Below are positions 1 through 10,994 of a stretch of DNA of 64,000 nucleotides, in pieces; within the stretch, counting starts at the first letter, position 1; each line of letters opens with the position of its first letter. The DNA lies in NCBI GenBank assembly GCA_018257865.1, contig JAEUBA010000033.1:62001-126000 (forward strand), written 5' to 3'. The position numbers and the translations under genes are program-made. The DNA is from Stereocaulon alpinum (lineage: Eukaryota > Ascomycota > Lecanoromycetes > Lecanorales > Stereocaulaceae). The notes under the pieces were generated by a model, which worked only from the letters and a program-made list of their open reading frames with translations, made no database searches and was not told where the DNA came from.

Positions 1-75
1 TAGTGCTCCATGCAGTGCTGCCTAACTTGTAGCCTTACTGAACACGGATATACGACACTCGTGTAAGGCACTCGC

Positions 76-354
76 ATGTGTGCCTATCTTCAGCCATCCT
101 CTGCTAACGCCTGCATTCTGATTCGTGTGCCTTGTAAGCAGCTCATTCAGATACCCGGCGCTCGGTCTTATCAGAGCGATTGTCCATGTCTTATACGTGT
201 TCACGAACGCTGCACATTCCCCAACATACCGTGCTGCATCGCTGAGCCATTTGCTCCCGCTGAACCTTCACTGCCCACTACCACTCCGGAAAGAATTGAA
301 GCTGAAAGGCTTAAAAGGCGCCTCTCGTCACTCGTGTGGACAGCTAAGGGTTGA
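76..354 (+). CDS. Candidate small Cys-rich protein (92 aa), function unknown
   Basis: An uninterrupted 92-codon frame with eight cysteines in the first 54 residues (positions 2, 13, 20, 36, 38, 46, 53, 54), then a Pro/Thr stretch and a charged, probably helical tail (ERIEAERLKRR). It begins Met-Cys-Ala-Tyr, resembling the Met-Cys starts of the small ORFs at 22.3-24.9 kb. There is no signal peptide. The stop lies 9 nt before the start codon of the HET gene, so the two would be very tight for separate fungal genes. I do not recognise a family and the link to the other small ORFs is inferred from pattern only. It may be part of the HET gene leader or chance. Confidence 0.3.
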   Translation: MCAYLQPSSANACILIRVPCKQLIQIPGARSYQSDCPCLIRVHERCTFPNIPCCIAEPFAPAEPSLPTTTPERIEAERLKRRLSSLVWTAKG

Positions 355-362
355 CTTTTGAG

Positions 363-2414
363 ATGACCACCACTCAGCGAAAGATCAGCGAGGAAGTAGC
401 GGCATTGATCTACGAGAAAGTCCATGCATCTGATGGATTCCGCATATTGACCCTCTTGCCGGGGTCAAACGATGTATGTCCTGCCTCAATGTATAGATAA
501 GCGACTGAACAATGCAAGGATCCCATCGCGTGCACTCTAGAAGTCGCGCAACTCACGGCAAAGCCATTGTATGATGCACTCTCATACAGATGGGGAGCGT
601 ATAAAGAACGCCGTAATGTTGAGTGCAATGGCCAGAGACTGCCTATAAACGATAATCTGTTCTACGCCCTCCAGCGTGTGCGGCTTTTAAGCAAGCCACG
701 ACCTCTATGGGTCGATGACATTTGCATTGATCAGGATGACCTCGAAGATCGTTCTGAGCAGGTTGAAAGATTCGACAAGGTATATGCCGGCGCGAGGACT
801 GTACTTATTTGGTTGGGTCGCAAGTTTGAAGAACGCGAAGTGACGAGGAACAGTGACGAAGCTACGGACGGCGAGGCAGCCATGGACTTCTTCCACAGAA
901 TGGTACAATATCTTTCAACTAAACATTCGAAGCAAGAGATTACCGATCCTGATCTCCCTTCTCTATATAACGCCGCATGCCGGACTCCCAAGATGATCGC
1001 CGTGCACGACCTCCTTAGCCGGCCCTGGTTCTCTAGGGTCTGGACGTTACAGGAAGCTACGTTTGCAGAGTCGGCTTTGGTGCTGTGTGGGGAGAAGGAA
1101 GTCCCCTTTTCAGTCTTTGAAAAGTTCAATAGCAAATGCCAGAAAGACCAGACTGGGGTATGGACAGATACATTGAGCTCAATTACCAGCGCTAAGCCTG
1201 TCAAAGCCGGCGAAAATCCTCGTTTTTCCACAGCGCATATACACGCTATATCAAGGCTCAAAGACGTCCGATCAGGGACTCTATCAAGTGAAACAGCCCC
1301 AGCCCTTCTGAATATGCTCAGAAGCTGTGATGCAAAGGATGCTAGGGACAGAATCTATTCGATTTGGTCTTTCCTGCCACCTAAATATCTGGAAGTGCTG
1401 GAGAAGCCTCACTACGAGAAGGAGTTCACGGCTGCGGACCTCTTCTATCAAGTTTCCAAAATTGAGCTCGTCAACTACCAGAACCTAGACATCCTCGGAA
1501 TGGCGGGACTATGGCAAAAAGAACCCGATATGGTACTCCCTTCTTGGGTTGCCGACTGGACATATCGCCCACTCACGCATTCGCTGTGGGTGCTTGACCA
1601 AGACTGCCTCCAAAAGACGGGCACGAAGCTTTATCAAGCTGCTTCTGACTCGAACGGTACTGTTTCAATCTCCGAGGCTTCAAGACGCCTTACGATCAAA
1701 GGCAAACTTCTAGGAGTTGTAAAGGAGCTGTCTGACCAACTCATATTCACCACGAACCCACCAGGAGATGAAACCCCCGAAAGGCCTACAGAGGCCATCA
1801 ACGCTAACACAGGTGCAGATGCAGCGGAGCGTGAGCTTGCAGCCAAGATCGCGGGATTCGACAAGCAACTCAATCGACTAAGCGTACTATTCTACAACCG
1901 AACGAGCCAAATCGATCCCTGCTTTGCACTAGCAGCGCAATGCGACCCATACCCCCAGGGGCTAGACACCAAGACTGCCACCAGGAATACACTCACAGCA
2001 AGCCTCAAGACTCGAGGCTTGGGCTCTGTCCTCGGCGATACAGTAGTGAGAGCCAACGACGAGGAATTGAAGGTACTATTCTCAAGCTTGGAGCCCACGA
2101 AGAAGGCAATCGAATCGAGGACTATATTCGGCGCTGATATGAGAGTTTTGAAACTGTTTGAATGTATCCAGGAAGCGGCGAGGTACAAAAGGTTCTTTGT
2201 GACTGCGGATCAGTATATGGGTTTGGCGCCCGGTGTGGCTAGCCAAGGTGATAGGGTTGTTGTTGTGTATGGGTGCTCGACGCCCTTTTTGCTTCGTGCG
2301 GTAGAGGGTTCTGAGGATTGGCAGCTGGTCGGGGAATGTTATGTTTATGGGCTTATGGATGGGGAGGCTATGAGCATGGATGATGCTCCGACGAGGGAGT
2401 TTGGGCTCGTTTGA
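363..2414 (+). CDS. Heterokaryon incompatibility (HET) domain protein, 668 aa, two exons
   Basis: Exon 1 is 363-473 and exon 2 is 519-2414; the 45-nt GTATGT...AAG intron joins the frames exactly (37 codons, then in frame). The HET domain is clear: LYDALSYRWG at residues 54-63, LWVDDICIDQ at about 100-109, then a Ser-Glu-Gln block and VLIWLG at about 133. HET-domain proteins act in fungal non-self recognition and can trigger death of fused cells; the domain has a distant TIR-like fold. The C-terminal 400 residues show no second domain I can name, as is usual for this very polymorphic family. The start at 363 is preferred because it restores the residues normally seen before the first HET motif. 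The last 75 nt including the stop are repeated downstream. Confidence 0.88.
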
Positions 2415-2513
2415 TGGGTACAATTATGATTTCATGTTTATGGGCTTACGGATAGTGAGGCTATGATGATGGATGATATTCCAGCGAGGGAGTTTGGGCT
2501 TTTTTGATGAGTA
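2341..2513 (+). repeat. Diverged tandem duplication of the HET gene 3' end (two 80-bp units)
   Basis: 2341-2420 covers the last 25 codons, the stop and 6 nt of the HET gene. 2434-2513 repeats it without gaps at about 85% identity, offset by 93 nt. Both units keep the segment GAGGGAGTTTGGGCT and the following TGA. Most of the roughly 12 differences are transitions. The second unit lies outside the coding sequence. Confidence 0.8.
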
Positions 2514-3760
2514 TGTTTATGTGTTGCCATTTATCTTACGAGATTATGAGTCTGTTCTGTTTCAAGGGTCCTGTGGAGACGCTTGCTATTCCTATTTCCC
2601 GTAATTTGGTCGGATAGATTCCCATTCGACTCTAGATACCTCTACTTATAACCGACGCTACGAGAAACGACCGAAACCCTCGAATTTCCTCTACACCACT
2701 CGCCACGTTGGGTATGTTCGTTATGGGTACAGATAGACTCAACCCCTATTGTACCCCCGTGTGTGCCCCTATTACTCCCCTGGCTATACCCCCATCTACA
2801 CCCCTTAACCCGGTGGCACGATTAGCTGGCAACATCACATCTTAGCAGCTAAGGGACACAGTATCCAACCCTATAAACGAGCCTCTAATTCCACCCTTGA
2901 TGATATACAAGCTGCAGCGTTGTTCGTGAAGACGAAGCCCATTACTCGAACCCAGCATACCCATGATCCAATCTCCTCGCAATAATGAGATACATCCCTA
3001 CAAGTCCACGTCCTCCCCAACGGTTCCGGCGTATTTTCTATGCTTGTTGTTAGGCGGGTTTGAATAGACGAGGATGCATCAATCGTATAGGGATATGGCT
3101 TGAAAAGATGAGTAACGCGCTCCTTTTGTCGACTTGGCTTACTTTGGCGAATTTGATAGTGGTACAGGTGGTTTCATAGCTCTACCACGAAATCTTTAGG
3201 CAATATGCTTGGTAGGCGTGACTACTCCGCTGCTGGGATTCGCTCTCAGATATCAAGTCGTGCTTGTGATAGTGTAGAGGAAGTAGAAGTCACGTGTCGC
3301 TGGCAAAGAAGACTGGAGTGAGTCTTCCAAACAGAGACAATCGGATCGCGGTCTGTTCTTGATTGCTTTGCTTCAATGTCCAAGGAATTGGCTATGGTTC
3401 TGTGGTAATTTGGTAGTGTGAGAAAGGATATGAACACTTCTAGCTGGAGGTTCGAAGGACCATTCATGATGTTGGCGTTGGAATGGTGGAGGAGAAATTG
3501 TCGATGAGTATATCATGGAGATTGTGTACAAGTCTTGCTTTTGTGGACGCCTTGTTGAAGGTAGCCAGGCAAATACTGGTCGCTCGCGTCGCTGCACTAT
3601 CGTAGTCATATCTCGAGTCGGCAGCCGAAGAGACTCGCAGGTTAAGAGACAATAGAGATTAGTCACGCGAACGACATCCACGTCAAAGCGGAATCGATGG
3701 TACTGCCATTCTGCGAACGGGAGAATTTCTTTTTGATAGTCAAACGTACCCTATTAACAA
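2514..3760. other. Intergenic region, no gene seen
   Basis: Only short overlapping frames on both strands, none over about 100 codons and none with a recognisable motif. Around 2740-2810 the plus strand is rich in CCCC blocks. I see no convincing transposase or RNA gene. The right part (about 3400-3760) is the 3' flank of the minus-strand oxidoreductase gene. Confidence 0.5.
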
Positions 3761-4879
3761 TCAAATCAACTTCGTGACTAATTTTCCGGTGTTCCCTCCC
3801 TCAAAGAGCATCATCCACGTCTTCGGCACATCCTCGAACTTCGTATCCACAACCGTCTCACTCTCATCCCCCACTACAATCTTTCCCTCCTTCAACGCCT
3901 TCACCATCTCCCCCACCGCCTCCGGCGCCTTTCCCTGGTCTACGAAATCCAGAACGATCAACCCTTTGATCTCAATTCGATTCGTAATGACCTCAAACCA
4001 ATTCGTCAATCCTCTTGGCTTACTCGTGTTGTAATCCGTAATAGCCCCACAAGCAGCGACTCGTCCATGCTTCTTCATCCGCGTTAACATCAAATCCAGA
4101 ATTTCTCCCCCCACATTATCGAAATAAACCTCCACGAACCCATCCGTAGCCTCGATCAGATCCTTCTTGAAGCTCTCTTTTTTATAGTTCAAACAAACAT
4201 CTGCCCCCAAACTCTCCACCCATTTGCACTTCTCATCAGTTCCAGCAATCCCTATAACGCGCTTACATCCAAGCATCTTCTTCGCAATCTGGACCACCAT
4301 GGAGCCCGTAGCCCCGGCAGCACCACTCACGACAACCGTATCCTCAGGTCCAGCTCTTGCAACAACCTTTATCCCATAATATGCCGTTATGCCCGTCATC
4401 CCGAACGCACCCAAAAAGTGCGTCTCACTAACACCCTCAATCTGCTGTATAGGTTGCAAACCCTGAGCATCCAGCACCGCATACTCCGCCCACCCTGTCC
4501 ATCCGAGGACTTTATCGCCCTTCTTGTATTTCTCAGCTTTGCTTTCGACGACTTCGGCGACGGCCCGAGCGCGCATCACGCCGCCTAGAGGGACGGGTGG
4601 GACGTAGAGGCGTGCGGGATCGACGCCTTTTGTAATCCAGCCGCGTTGGGCAGGGTCATTGGAGATGTAATGGGTTTTCACAAGGACTTGATCATCCTTC
4701 AGAGGTGGGAGGTCGTTATTTTTGAGGGTGAATGTGGCTGAAGGGCCGGAGAGCTGGGGGAGGTTGGTGGGTTTGTTGGTCAGGATCCATTGCTTGGTTT
4801 CGGCTGGGGTGGACATGGTGGAGGATGTGGTGGAAGGTTGAAGTGTTTGGGAAATTTTCTGTAGGCGAGAAGAAGCCAT
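3761..4879 (-). CDS. NADP-dependent MDR oxidoreductase (prostaglandin/alkenal reductase type), 372 aa
   Basis: Single-exon medium-chain dehydrogenase/reductase without structural or catalytic zinc ligands. The N-terminal catalytic domain has the family block YISNDPAQRGWI (about residues 71-82). The Rossmann domain has the dinucleotide motif SGAAGATGS (185-193) and a later FDNVGG block (about 254-259), typical of the leukotriene B4 12-hydroxydehydrogenase/curcumin reductase group, which reduces activated double bonds with NADPH. Substrate cannot be told. The frame starts MASSRLQK; a second Met at residue 22 (MSTPAETK) fits the cytosolic family start better, and residues 1-21 are Ser/Thr-rich and could be a weak mitochondrial presequence. 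The neighbours give no pathway context. Confidence 0.9.
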   Translation of the reverse strand: MASSRLQKISQTLQPSTTSSTMSTPAETKQWILTNKPTNLPQLSGPSATFTLKNNDLPPLKDDQVLVKTHYISNDPAQRGWITKGVDPARLYVPPVPLGGVMRARAVAEVVESKAEKYKKGDKVLGWTGWAEYAVLDAQGLQPIQQIEGVSETHFLGAFGMTGITAYYGIKVVARAGPEDTVVVSGAAGATGSMVVQIAKKMLGCKRVIGIAGTDEKCKWVESLGADVCLNYKKESFKKDLIEATDGFVEVYFDNVGGEILDLMLTRMKKHGRVAACGAITDYNTSKPRGLTNWFEVITNRIEIKGLIVLDFVDQGKAPEAVGEMVKALKEGKIVVGDESETVVDTKFEDVPKTWMMLFEGGNTGKLVTKLI

Positions 4880-5435
4880 AGATATAGACCGGGTAGACTC
4901 GCTCTAGGAAAAAGTAACTATCTGTAAGGGTCTTCTGTTAAAGTAAGGCCACCAGAGACCTCCAACAGCCTCGGTCGTTGAACCAGTCCATGGAGGACGC
5001 AGACTTGGAAAACAGACGTCATATACATTAGCTTTATGGGGTGATTGCGGGTATTGCATCACAAGCTCCGAGAGGTAAGGAAAGTATCCTCCCGCTCTCA
5101 GGCACGACTTGCCAGTTTGAATTTTCATGATTGATGATGCTGTACCGTAAGAGGAAGCTGAATAGTTAGTGGGATTTTCAATCTGAGACGCCCGGCGCTA
5201 AACCTATCCTGGGCGGATTGTTACGAGATCATCCGCCGAGGCTGCAGGGACCTTGACATCGAAAACAATGGACTTGATTTCTAATGATATCTCGGAATGC
5301 ATGTGGTAGACCACCAACCAAACCCTATTACTATTCCGTACAGCGAAGCCGGCTAGTTATGAGACATCCGCGTCAGCTCATAACTCCTTCCAAATGCTTG
5401 TTACCCCTGCATACCTGAGGCCCGACCAACGCCCT
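4880..5435. other. Intergenic region, no gene seen
   Basis: Lies upstream of the minus-strand oxidoreductase and downstream of the minus-strand GDT1-type gene. It should hold the oxidoreductase promoter. A 74-codon minus-strand frame at 4904-5128 has no feature supporting it. Confidence 0.5.
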
Positions 5436-7190
5436 TCAAGATATGTACATCCCTTCGAGGAGATATATAATACCAAACACCAGAAACGCGAAACCGCCAC
5501 CGAGCGTTACTGCGAATGAAGTCAGCACATGAAGTTGGAGTGTGATGCAGTAGAACATTGACTTACCAATTCTTAGACTAACCCTACCTGCAATGGCTCT
5601 ACCCCCTATTACAGCAATTGCAGTACAAAACCCATGCCCAGTCACTGCGCCGCCAGTGACCCACCAGTAGTCCTGGCCCGCAGCCATAGCAATCGTAGCG
5701 ATTTGACTTCGGTCCCCCCATTCTCCCAAAAATGTCATTATGAATGTTTGGACCCAGGCCGGACTTAGCAGTAGGGAAAAGAGGTTGTTCACTCCAGCGA
5801 AAAGACTCGTAATGGCTGAGGTTCTACTGGGCGAGGGACTTCGTGACCCCTCCGGTGACGAGGGTGGGGAGTCCGGAGGAGCTGGAAGGCGAGTATTAGA
5901 TCGTGTTTTTCGTGGGTTGACGCGGCCTGATTCGAGTATATATGGGGATATTGAAGACCGTCGACGACCCATCTTGCGAGCGAGTTCTTCCTTCTCTTCT
6001 AGCTCCATCTCTACCTCTTTCATCTCTTCGCTTACGCCTTGGCCCCGTGGTATCGAGTAGCCTTCTCGTAGCATCTTCGCTCCAAAGACTAGAAACAGTC
6101 CTGCTGCCAAGAGATTTGTGAAGCGTTTCGGAATAAGTGTTGGGACGGCGTGGCCAAGGACTGCAGAGAGGATGGTCATAGCTATGAGGGCTGTAAATGC
6201 GGCAGAGAAAACGACAAATCTAGGGTGCTTCATCGCCATCAGGGCAGCAATCAGGAATGTCTTGTCGCCAATCTCGGAGAAAATGATCATGGTGAGGGAG
6301 AGGACGAATGAGTGTAATGGTTGAATGATAGACGCGGGGGCTGATGTGAGCATAGGGATGGAGGGGGTGAAAGGCTTGAGTATTGCTAGAGGATCGCTCT
6401 TGGAAGCTGTGGCTGGTTGTGGAATTGGAATGTCGTGTGGTTTATCAGGCAGGTCGGCGGGTTTCTTCACGGCGAGCACGTTAGCTGTTGTATCCATCAT
6501 TGCACGCCTGTATTCTGAGAACATTACCTCAAGCCCTCCTAATTCCTTCTCAGGCTTCTCCTCACTTTTCTCTTTCGATGCTAGACCCAAGGCCTCTTTA
6601 TTCTTCTCTGTTTCTTCCTTTGTATACTTATGCCCCTGCACCAGGCTTTCTTGCTCACTGTGCGGTAGAGGCGGGGCTTCTTTTGGTGGATCTGGCTTCT
6701 TCTCTGACTTCGTATCGGATATGCCTTCTTTCTTATCCTTGCTTTTCTCTGAGATGCCACCCTCCGTTCCCCGTGTGCCATCTTTCGGCCCAGCCCGATT
6801 GGGATCATCCATCACCCCATCGTTGGTCTCAGGCATCTTCCATCCATCTTCGCTTGATGCTTCGGTCGCAACGGAAGTTGGTTTTGGCTTTTCTACTTTT
6901 GCCTCGCCGCCACTCTCCTTAGCCTTTTTCCGATCTCTTTCTGCGCTGGTCTCCACGAACGGCCCCAGGTGTGGTCTCCCATCTTTACCATCGACAGGGG
7001 CGTCCTTGGTTCCAATGCCATCCACAGTCGGCGCCTTTGGTCCGGGGCTTCCAGGAAACTCAGGTGGAGGTCCGAGTTGCTTGCCCTCAGCTAGGGCGAC
7101 AACTTCTTCCGACGTTAGGAGAGCGGAGGTGAGGTGAAGACATGGAATCAGTAGTAAAATCAATGATGATGGCCGCTGTCGTATTTTCAT
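5436..7190 (-). CDS. gdt1: GDT1-type Ca2+/Mn2+:H+ antiporter (UPF0016/TMEM165 family), 565 aa, two exons
   Basis: The family has two copies of a three-helix unit each with an acidic Glu-x-Gly-Asp-(Lys/Arg)-(Thr/Ser) motif; here EIGDKT and EWGDRS are both present, in FSEIGDKTFLIAALMAMKHP and FLGEWGDRSQIATIAM. Members move Ca2+ and Mn2+ into the Golgi and support glycosylation. An N-terminal signal sequence (about residues 1-23, LILLLIPCLHLTSA) is followed by some 230 disordered Pro/Lys/Glu-rich residues, a fungal extension, and a second disordered loop separates the two halves. A 57-nt intron at 5510-5566 (GTAAGT...CGCAG) is in frame. Removing it joins SLRI to VTLGGGFAFLVFG, the conserved last helix, so the unspliced reading is wrong. 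Exons are 5567-7190 and 5436-5509. Confidence 0.92.
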   Translation of the reverse strand: MKIRQRPSSLILLLIPCLHLTSALLTSEEVVALAEGKQLGPPPEFPGSPGPKAPTVDGIGTKDAPVDGKDGRPHLGPFVETSAERDRKKAKESGGEAKVEKPKPTSVATEASSEDGWKMPETNDGVMDDPNRAGPKDGTRGTEGGISEKSKDKKEGISDTKSEKKPDPPKEAPPLPHSEQESLVQGHKYTKEETEKNKEALGLASKEKSEEKPEKELGGLEVMFSEYRRAMMDTTANVLAVKKPADLPDKPHDIPIPQPATASKSDPLAILKPFTPSIPMLTSAPASIIQPLHSFVLSLTMIIFSEIGDKTFLIAALMAMKHPRFVVFSAAFTALIAMTILSAVLGHAVPTLIPKRFTNLLAAGLFLVFGAKMLREGYSIPRGQGVSEEMKEVEMELEEKEELARKMGRRRSSISPYILESGRVNPRKTRSNTRLPAPPDSPPSSPEGSRSPSPSRTSAITSLFAGVNNLFSLLLSPAWVQTFIMTFLGEWGDRSQIATIAMAAGQDYWWVTGGAVTGHGFCTAIAVIGGRAIAGRVSLRIGKSMFYCITLQLHVLTSFAVTLGGGFAFLVFGIIYLLEGMYIS

Positions 7191-7653
7191 TCTTGATGTG
7201 GTGAAGCGGCGATTCCAGGGGAAGCTGTATAGGAAGTGGTTCCTGTTTCACCGCAGGGGCTGCTGTTGGAGATTGAGGGATTCAACAGAAGGTCACATAA
7301 GTCGTCGATATCGTGGCGTAGAACAAAGGAGTGTATGCAGGCTCAAGGGATAAGGTACCTTACCTAATTTTTGCAGGTCGGATAAGTTCTTGAGAGCTTT
7401 TGCGGCGGCCATTGGCTTCGCTTGGCGGTGCGATGCAGCGATCCCAAAAGGGTATAGCCTCGGCCGAGTTGTTTTGGTGGAAGTTGTATTAATGTCAACA
7501 ATGAACAACAATTGGGCCCTCTTACTGCTCATCCACTTCGCACCGGAAAATTGCCTCATCTTACACGGCCAGTCCAACACGACGAATTGACCGACTCTCA
7601 TTTCTACTACACCAGTGACAAAAGACATCAATTGAGTCCATTCTGGCACTGCA
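7191..7653. other. Divergent intergenic region between GDT1-type and telobox genes
   Basis: 463 nt between two gene starts facing away from each other, so it should contain both promoters. A minus-strand peptide start (MAAAKALKNLSDLQKL, ATG at 7412) followed by GTAAGG could be a tiny first exon or an upstream ORF in the GDT1 leader. I could not connect it to any protein. Confidence 0.4.
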
Positions 7654-10514
7654 ATGGCAGAGCGAACCTCAACACGAACAGCTAGTCGGCGCACAACACC
7701 TCAACCTACCCCCGGAACAACTCGTGTTGCAGCGTCCCAAAGCCCGCAAAACCGTACGACACGATCGACAAGAAGCCGAAGTCATGAGACAAGCGGCAAT
7801 GAAGGGGGTAGAGCAGGCGCAAAGGGACGGCGGGGAACACAGCAGGGAGCTTCGGATGGACTAGACAGCACTGTTGGGAAGAGCAATGCGAAAGGCCGAA
7901 AAGGGCGGTCAGCGGCTCAAGATAGAGCACTTCAAGGTATGGCAGGCCTTCCTACACGATTACAGTGGGACCCCATCTGGCATATGAGGACGTACACGGT
8001 CCGACGTAGAAGTCATTCCGCCACCACTAAACCAAAGAGAATGCTAATTTTCAGTAATAACACCAGATCTCAGCACAGTCCAAGAGGATCCCAGTGTCGT
8101 CTATCCCAACATCCCGACCGGTGAAGACGATGCAGATCGAGACGCGGAGGGCGGAGAGAACCTGCAGCAATCAAATCCTCAGGCCTCCAAATCTCCTGGA
8201 GGAGTGTCGGCTTTCTCCGGAACTACAGCGAGGACATCTCTATCTGTGCAGGATTCTACTGACCTTGATGCGGAGAGCATGTTGGATGCCCTTCCAGATC
8301 TCGTGGAGGCTGCCGACAAGCTTTTGGGGCTTCTCATGCCCGCCGAACTTTCAGAAGTCTCAGTCGCCAGCGTGATGACCCAATTGCACATGAAAGGCTC
8401 GAGGGAGAGCCGCAACTGGAGGCGTTTGGGCAACACGTTTCAAGCGCAACGTGACTTATACGGTAGCGACTCTTACATCAATCCACTGGGCGCTTTGAGA
8501 GTACTGCTCAGTACGAAGCGTGTGTCGGAATTGAGCTCTGGGCCATGGCGACCAGATGCATTGTTACAGAAGGCCAACTTGGCAATCCTTGCATCCAGTA
8601 TCCTTTCCCAACCATGGCAAGAACAGGCCGATCAATTCATCGAAGAGCTCGAACAGATCTTTCCACGGTCTTTCACGGAAGCTTTGGTGCCATTTGACAC
8701 CCTGACGCCTGGAACAAGCGCGCTAGCTCTTGAAACCATCCAATATGCACTTGAGGTGCGCACCCAGTACGCGATAATGCTGCTTGCACGAGTCTCTAGC
8801 CAGCCCAATTTTGATTGGGACATTGTAATGCAACAAACGTTCTTCAGGGATGAGAAGACCCTGAAAGGATGGGGTATTGCAGGCCTGCGCTCTGAGGATT
8901 TGACAGAAGAAATTACGCTCCCTATCGTCACACGAGTGGGACAAGTACGAGAAGCCTTCGAAGCCTCTCCCAAGGATCCCAGTGCAGCTGTTGAGCGCCT
9001 GCGAATCAATTTTCCCTGGACGACCTTTGCCTCTCAGACAATTGCTTGGATCATTCTACGCTCAAATGAAGTTGAAGCTCAAATCGCGTCTAATGGTGGC
9101 ACCGAGGCCATCTGCCAAGGTCTCAATGAAGAGATTCAGAGTAACAGATTTGCGAAAGCATCAATCAGTGACGATAACAACGATGAGAGGCCCCAGCTGA
9201 AACTTGATTACAAATTACCATCTGAAGCGTCACATACTGCATTAGAGCAGCAAGAAATTCTACCAAGATCAGCTCGGACGAAGCTGAATCTTGCGCAATT
9301 TAGGTAAGTAGTAGAGCTTTCTCCGAGGTTAGCGATTTACACATTATTCACATCTCGTAAAAATTTATGTTCGTGTGCTAACTCTTCTGATAGCCGTAAC
9401 TCTCCAATAGCGAGAGGTGCGGCTGCAACTCTCAAACGACGGATGAAGCAGACATCGATGCAGAACGCTCCAACGTCAGATTCGCATGTTCAGGTAGCCT
9501 CGACGGCGGAACCTCCTGCGCAACCGGTAACCCCACAACGGAAAAATAGGGGCCCAGCTATCCCATCTCCCGCGCCAGCCAAGATTCAAGACGACGGGTG
9601 GCGGCCTCAGGCAACAGGAGATGATGATGAACTTTTCGTATCGCAGGAATCGGATCATGACCCTCACGTTAGCCGGGTGCTCACAGTAAGAGACCAGCGG
9701 GAAGCTGAAAGTAACAAGGAGAACATTATAGAGGTCTCAGAGCCTCAGAGGAGCCTGCTGCCACCAAGTGGCCAAAGGAGATTCATAGATCATCAAGCGA
9801 ATGCTGAACGGATGGAGTTTGACTCTCAAAAACCTAGTTCAAACCGCCAAGCCAGCCCAATCGACGACATTAGTGAGGGTGAGGAATTCCAGCAACAACA
9901 TATGCCTCCAGATGCTGGCCCTGGGCGGCACCTGAAGCCCGCAACTAAACGTGCCGCAACTGAGTCTGCCAGAAGCCAAGGGCGTTCACCAAAGAAAGTC
10001 CGTGTGCAAGAAGCCAGCGGCTCTCGAGATCCAGATGCCGGACGAGACGGGCAATTAGATGGGCCCCCGGCTTCTCAAATGGATGAGTATCTTGCTGCGA
10101 ATGCTGCCGCTAAAGAGAGGAAGACATGGCAGTTAAAGCCACCGCAGGTTCGCAAAGCTTGGACAGAAGAGGAGACTGAAAGACTCCTTGACTTGATAGA
10201 GGAACACGGGACAAGCTGGAAGCTGCTCAAGACCGAGGACTTCACAGCTGGGAATATTCTAGCATCTCGGGACCAGGTCGCGTTGAAGGATAAGGCTCGC
10301 AATATGAAAATGGACTACCTAAAGTACGTCCGTCATCACATGTGTGGGGCAGCCTAAACTGATCTCACGAAACAGGTCCAGCAGGATCTTGCCCCCCCAT
10401 TTCGACCGCATCCCTCTTAGCAAGCTACACATCGACAGATTGAGAGGCGTAGGGATTCAGTACGATCCTGAAACTGGGCAGAGGGTGGATGCTATCGTGG
10501 ATGATGAAGAATGA
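7654..10514 (+). CDS. Telobox Myb protein of the Tbf1/Taz1/TRF-like group, 866 aa, four exons
   Basis: Exons 7654-7936, 8055-9303, 9394-10323 and 10376-10514; phases agree at all three introns. The C-terminus holds a single Myb/SANT domain starting WTEEETERLLDLIEEHGTSW (from about residue 767) and ending with the telobox-like VALKDKARNMKMDYLK (about 806-821), close to the VxLKDKxRN signature of TRF, Taz1 and Tbf1. The centre (about 170-430) is mostly helical and Cys-free, as a TRFH dimerisation domain would be, but I cannot prove that fold by eye. The N-terminus is basic and Ser/Thr/Arg-rich; residues 530-740 are disordered with Ser-Pro sites and KRAATESARSQGRSPKK, a possible nuclear signal. 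Likely role: nuclear double-stranded telomere-repeat binding or TTAGGG-dependent transcription. Which orthologue group it belongs to is not settled. Confidence 0.82.
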
Positions 10515-10994
10515 TGCCATGCTTCTATCAACAAGGGCAGGTGGGAATGCGTTCTCGGTTTAAATGTGGTCTTGGTCAATTGTGTTTGCAATCGCTATTA
10601 TGATACCCTTGATCGGCTCGCCGCTTTCAATAATATTCCTTGTTTACGATTGTACAACTGCCCAATAGAGCGCTACATTTCCCTCGCACTTCTTTCTGTT
10701 GTGGTGAGGTGGGTCCAGGTGTTAGTGAACAGTGAGCTCCCTGCGTCTGTGAGCATCATGCTTGCAGATCCCCTGATTCTTACAAGATCTGAGCTTCACA
10801 GTCTTCCTTCGTCATCACTCCTTCACTTCTTCCTCCAGCTGCCAGCCTTATGCCCGGTTTTCGAGCTGATTCCCCTCTCTCTCTACCCCACACTTCTCAA
10901 TGATCTCATTCACCAAGTGAAGTTTCCTCGATAAATTACCAGCCCACAAATTACTCCAGAGTCTCAGAATATCACCAACTAAGCAACCTACATC
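10515..10994. other. Intergenic region upstream of the unknown four-exon gene
   Basis: 480 nt between two plus-strand genes. A 122-codon plus-strand frame (10566-10934) has no start context or motif that supports it. The pyrimidine-rich stretch at about 10800-10910 is a plausible promoter or leader element of the next gene. Confidence 0.45.

Noticed and set aside
6325..7137. 270-codon plus-strand frame opposite the GDT1-type gene
   Set aside because: It is the exact antisense of the low-complexity Pro/Lys/Glu-rich segment, with Ser/Phe-rich nonsense composition and no start context.
7293..7412. Minus-strand start MAAAKALKNLSDLQKL followed by GTAAGG
   Set aside because: Looks like a first exon, but no second exon giving a convincing protein could be found before the GDT1-type start at 7190.
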